Of a DNA stretch of 64,000 nt, positions 58,289 through 64,000 are shown piece by piece. Position numbers and translations under genes: made by a program. The stretch is from Chionoecetes opilio (Eukaryota; Arthropoda; Malacostraca; Decapoda; Majidae), in assembly GCA_016584305.1 (NCBI GenBank), contig JACEEZ010000350.1, positions 204,053-268,052 on the forward strand. The letters are read 5' to 3'. Below the pieces are notes generated by a model. The model made no database searches and was not told the DNA's origin. It saw only the letters and a list, made by a program, of their open reading frames with translations. Position 1 is the stretch's first letter. Every line of letters begins with the position of its first letter.

Positions 58289-59398
58289 CTAATGTTTCTT
58301 ATGTCCACGACCACGTGAGGACGCCCTCGTGTTTGGTTGCGATGCGGCAAGGGACCCAGGTGTGCTGGCACGACCAGACGTGGGCGTTGCATCAGCACGA
58401 CGAGCTCCAGTGCTCACACCAGCAGCAGCGACCACAGGACTACCACCACTTACGTCCTTACCATCAGCAACTCCCCAAGCACCAGCAGCAACCACATTAG
58501 TGACACTGCCACAAGCAGAGTCACCGTCAGCGCTGCCACCATCGCCCCGTACAGATGTGCCAACAGGCGTAGAGCCGGGACCCTGGGTCGACCCTTGGCC
58601 ACGAGCTGAACCACCAGCACCGCCAGCACCACTGCCTCGAACCGATGTGCCAGGAGGAGCAGAGCTGGAACTCTGCGCCACCCTGACTGGTGCGTCATGC
58701 GCAGGCGCAAACGACCTCTCCTTAATTATCAGCTTAGTGTGCCGAAAATACGCAATTTTTCATTGACTTTTCGCCTCCTTCATCAGAGGAATCTGAGCTT
58801 TCTTGATATTTTGCGAGGCAGGACACAGGTCTTCATTTATATAAAAATTAGTTCCTCGTAGCTTGTAAACATTCCTCATGACTGCCTCCCGATCACAGAA
58901 TCTTGAGAATCGAGCGATGATAGGCCGGCTTCGGTTTTCGTACCGTTGACCCACCCTATGAGCTCGTTCTAGCTGGATGTTAGGTAGTTCAAGCTTGTTT
59001 TCCAATAGTTTTGAGACATGAACCGCTGTTTGCTCCCAGGATTCACCTTCTAGTCGTTCTTCAACAGCAATAATGTGCAAGTTGTTACGACGCTTATAGT
59101 CTTCCTGGTAGTTACACCTGTCTTCAAGGTCCTTTGTAAGTTTTCCACTTGCTCGAAAAGCCTCGTTAAGCTTCACAATGGCTGCTTTCTTCTGCAAATC
59201 CTCCCTTTCATGCTGTTTCACTTCCTGCTTCAATTCTTCAAATTCTTTCTGAGTGAATTCAAAGCTCTTTGTAGCTTCTACTATAGATGTTTGTAGAGAC
59301 TCTACCTTCTCATTCACCTGCTTCATAAATACTTCTAGAGCACTACGAAAGGCTTGATCCTGAGAAGTCATGAGGGTCTTCAAAATTGTCTCGTCCAT
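58289..59398 (-). pseudogene. CR1-like LINE ORF1 protein (coiled coil + RRM-like), one stop
   Basis: The start is the ATG at 59398, chosen because upstream codons are CT-repeat. Residues about 20-105 are a Glu/Lys-rich coiled coil. 103-190 are RRM-like (KRRNNLHIIAVEE, ESWEQTAVHVSKLLENKL, ERAHRVG, NFYINEDL), as in L1/CR1-type ORF1 proteins that bind the element's RNA. A TGA at 58760-58762 falls in SQ*KIAYFRHTKLIIKER, where the family normally has Gly (one base off TGA), and the frame stays open after it. It ends with about 130 residues rich in Gly, Ser, Ala and Thr and a basic end, RGRGHKKH. The low-complexity tail is unusual for ORF1. Confidence 0.85.
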
Positions 59399-59485
59399 CT
59401 TGATACACAGCAATAACAAGGGGAACCAAAGTAGGCAGAGGAGCGACAGAACGACACGTCTGACCTCTACGGCGTTCAAAGTAGT

Positions 59486-61085
<1,600 letters not shown>

Positions 61086-61215
61086 AAGAATAAGAGAGAG
61101 CGAGATGAAAATAATGGGTAATATATACGAGACACAGGAAAGAGACACAAGAGAGACAGATTAGATACAGAGAAGTGAAACAAGAAAGAGAATTGTGAGA
61201 GACAGTGGAAAACAG

Positions 61216-61612
<397 letters not shown>

Positions 61613-61972
61613 CCCTATCACCTTCCTACGAGTGTAATATTAAAATTCAAAGAGGCGTCGACCATTTATCTTCAGGATATATGTGTCTTTGGAAAACGTT
61701 TGCTGGGAAGAACTCAACTCTAAGGGTGTTTTGTTGAGAGAGAGAGAGAGAAACGGATAGGAGGAGACCGCTTTCGTGGAGATGAATAAAGAGTGAGGGA
61801 CGGAGGGAGGGAAGGATGATAAATGGGATGTAAAGGAAGGAGCAATGTGTCAGAGGAAGGACTGTGAAGGGTTATTATAGTGGAGTAAAGGAGGAGAAAG
61901 AGGAGAGGAAGAGGTGATGTGATGTGCTCTTATGGTACAAGAAGGCGGAGGAAAAAAGCTTAATTTCATAGT
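61613..61972. other. no gene seen
   Basis: Purine-rich unique DNA between two microsatellites. Confidence 0.4.
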
Positions 61973-61976
61973 AAGT

Positions 61977-61993
61977 AGTAATAGTAGTAGTAC

Positions 61994-62062
<69 letters not shown>

Positions 62063-62072
62063 AAGAAGAAGA

Positions 62073-62105
<33 letters not shown>

Positions 62106-62157
62106 AGTTGCAGTGGAAGTTGTAGTGGAAGTAGTAGTTGTAGTAGTGGTTGTAGTT
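61977..62157. repeat. GTA trinucleotide microsatellite
   Basis: (GTA)n with a short GAA block, then a TGTAGTGGAAG variant, ending at the SINE head. Confidence 0.95.
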
Positions 62158-62159
62158 TG

Positions 62160-62519
62160 GGTAGGCGGTAGCAGAGTGGTTAGCGTCTCCGAGTGGGGTT
62201 CTCGGTGACCCGAGTTCGAAACCCGGCGAAAGCCATCAACGATAACCAAAATCTTCTGCACCTTCGAGTGGCCTAAGAAGACTGACATGCCCATTAACTC
62301 CTTCGATTATTACCTTTGATTGCGAGTGCATTGGAGGACACGGGCACGGCATGAGTGAGTCTGTAATCACAGGCGTCACTATAAAAAATCCTGCCTGCAC
62401 CACCACGGGCGAGAGACAACCATCATAGCCCTCAAGTGAGCATCCAGAGCCTACCATCCTAGCCTTAGAAGTCACTGCCTACAGGCGCTATAGGCACAAT
62501 TGTGAAAAAAAAGAAAAAA
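62160..62519 (+). mobile_element. tRNA-derived SINE, family 2, copy B
   Basis: The head GTAGGCGGTAGCAGAGTGG (A box region) is followed by GAGTTCGAAACC (B box). The body matches 30365-30004 through GTGGCCTAAGAA, GATTGCGAGTGCAT, CCACGGGCGA and CACTGCCTACAGGCGC. It ends in an A-rich tail. GTA arrays lie on both sides, so it probably inserted into one. Confidence 0.85.
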
Positions 62520-62592
62520 AGTACTAGTTGTAGTTGTAATGGTAGTAGTAGTGGTAGTAGTAGTGGAAGTAGTAGTAGTAGTAGTAGTAGTG

Positions 62593-62662
<70 letters not shown>
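62520..62662. repeat. GTA trinucleotide microsatellite
   Basis: (GTA)n with GGA variants following the SINE tail. Confidence 0.95.
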
Positions 62663-63009
62663 AAGAAAAGTAGGTAGTGGAATGAAAGGTGCAGTGAAAG
62701 GAAAGGGAAGAAAAATACAGGGAAGGGTATGGAAGGGGGAAGAATAGGAGCAGGGAGAAGAAAAAGGAGGAATGGAGAGTGGAAGAAGAAGGCAGTGGGA
62801 TAGGAAGGGAAGGGGTAAAAAAAGACAGGGAACGGCATCCATTAGAGCGGCACAGAGCATCACATACCCACAATACACTTCTCCGCCACATGATGAAATA
62901 TACAGGATGAGGCGCGGCGCTGGGACCTATCTTTCTAGTGCACTCAGCTGTAAATTTGTGGCGTAATAGTGCGGCACCTCAGTCCCGAGACATATCACCC
63001 TTAATCATA
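62663..63009. other. no gene seen
   Basis: G/A-rich to about 62830, then mixed sequence up to the RTE-type frame. A TAG at about 63008 closes the upstream side of that frame. Confidence 0.4.
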
Positions 63010-64000
63010 GGGAATATTATATCGGCATTGGTTTGCATTCACGGTGGACCCTCCAACTGAGCAGCTTCACACCACTGGGTTACAGGCAGTGGATGCCGAT
63101 CCTCCCATTGACGAAACCGCACCCTCTCTTGACGAAGTCAGAGAGGCTGTAGCAAAGTTGAGGGGTGGAAAGGCAGCTGGTGTTTGTAATATCAGTGCGG
63201 AGCTCCTCAAAGCTGGGGGTGAGGCCATGATCCGCGGGTTGCATGCTGTCCTGACTGCCGTGTGGCAATCAGGTACCATTCCTCCTGACTGGAAAAGGGG
63301 GCTGGTCGTCCCTATCTGGAAAGGGAAAGGGGACCGTCAGGACTGCAACAATTACCGTGGTATTACACTGTTCAGCATACCAGGCAAGGTGCTTGCCCAT
63401 CTATTGCTGACACGGATTCGCAGTCATCTGGTGAAGCATCAGAGACCTCAGCAGTCTGGGTTCACGCCTGGTAAGTCAACATCAGACCGTATCCTAGCGC
63501 TTCGTGTCCTGGTGGAACGCCGACGTGAGTTTCGACAGGGGATGCTTGCAGCCTATGTTGATCTCAAGAAGGCGTTTGACTCCGTGCATCGTGAGTCACT
63601 TTGGGATCTTCTGCGACTTCGAGGGATTCCTGCAAGGACTATTGGTTTGATAACTGGTCTGTATTCTAGGACTGAGAGTGCTGTGAAGTGTGGGGCAGGT
63701 GTATCCAGCTTCTTTCCTGTGAATACAGGAATGAGGCAAGGGTGCGTCCTTGCCCCATCACTTTTCAACGCTTGTATGGAATGGGTATTGGACAAGGTTG
63801 TAGATCAAAGTGATTGTGGAGCATCCGTCGGCAACACCAAGATCACTGATCTTGTTTTTGCCGATGATGCTGTAATCTTTGCTGAGTCGCTGGAGGTCCT
63901 GGTGATGGCTCTCGAGGCGCTGCACGAGGAGGCAAAGCCTTTGGGACTTGAGGTCTCCTGGCTCAAGACCAAGGTCCAGGTGTTTGGAGACTTACTAGAT
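63010..64000 (+). CDS. RTE-type LINE reverse transcriptase, partial
   Basis: One frame is open from 63010 to the window edge (330 codons) without a stop. It starts TVDPPTEQLHTTGLQAVDAD and holds LRGGKAAGVCNISAELLKAGG, PIWKGKGDRQDCNNYRGI, SGFTPGKSTSDRIL, AYVDLKKAFDSVHRESLW (first catalytic Asp), TGMRQGCVLAPSLFNACM, VFADDAVIFAESL (catalytic Asp pair) and GLEVSWLKTKVQV. This is the RTE (BovB-like) RT order. The endonuclease that should precede it is not seen, so the copy seems 5'-truncated. It is the only RT here with no break in the visible part. Confidence 0.88.

Overview
This looks like a piece of an invertebrate nuclear genome, most likely a crustacean and probably a decapod (inference). The reasons are very dense microsatellites of every short motif, tRNA-derived SINEs abutting TG/CA arrays, many decayed LINE families, DNA transposons with terminal inverted repeats, and a split gene with GT-AG introns. 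There are no operons, ribosome-binding sites or prokaryotic genes. Most long open frames are translations of microsatellites and are left out.

Layout. 1-1690 is runs of single bases that look like a sequencing or assembly artefact. 1880-2762 is TG/CA arrays around a tRNA-Val-like SINE. About 3560-5356 (minus) is a decayed Mutator-like transposase. 5660-7435 (plus) is a LINE reverse transcriptase ending in an ACTT tail. 10590-11040 is a LINE C-terminus, followed by a tRNA-like SINE. 11377-15135 (plus) is the best host-type gene: a THAP zinc finger split over two exons plus further exons. It runs into a 41-bp minisatellite (15135-16490) and then a 1.4-kb foldback element (16720-18140) with an 8-bp target duplication.

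18.5-26 kb holds a decayed PIF1-type helicase with an Arg-rich repeat leader, a CT/GA foldback (21257-22727), a 1.6-kb element with 310-bp inverted ends (22898-24498) carrying a SINE, and a minus-strand gene fragment of a widespread unnamed family with an Asp-rich nuclease-like core and a Cys-rich CXC tail (25003-25799). 28.2-30.5 kb is a tandem repeat split by a LINE and then by a second SINE family. 31.2-32.6 kb is a cluster of SINEs beside a LINE end whose 3' tail matches the SINE tail. 34-42 kb is mostly microsatellites with a jockey-like fragment.

42.9-59.4 kb is a nested transposon stack on the minus strand. A CR1-like LINE with ORF1 and ORF2 has been split by a complete 9.7-kb Ty3/gypsy element (545/547-bp LTRs, 4-bp duplication) that itself carries a Tc1/mariner-like element. 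It is also split by a hAT-like DNA transposon with 8-bp duplications and by a short poly-A retro-tail. The window ends with a jockey-like RT, a second copy of SINE family 2 inside GTA arrays, and an RTE-type RT still open at base 64000.

Almost every element is broken by single-base frameshifts. Part of this is age and part may be long-read indel error. No element here looks fully functional except possibly the RTE fragment, which is cut by the window edge.
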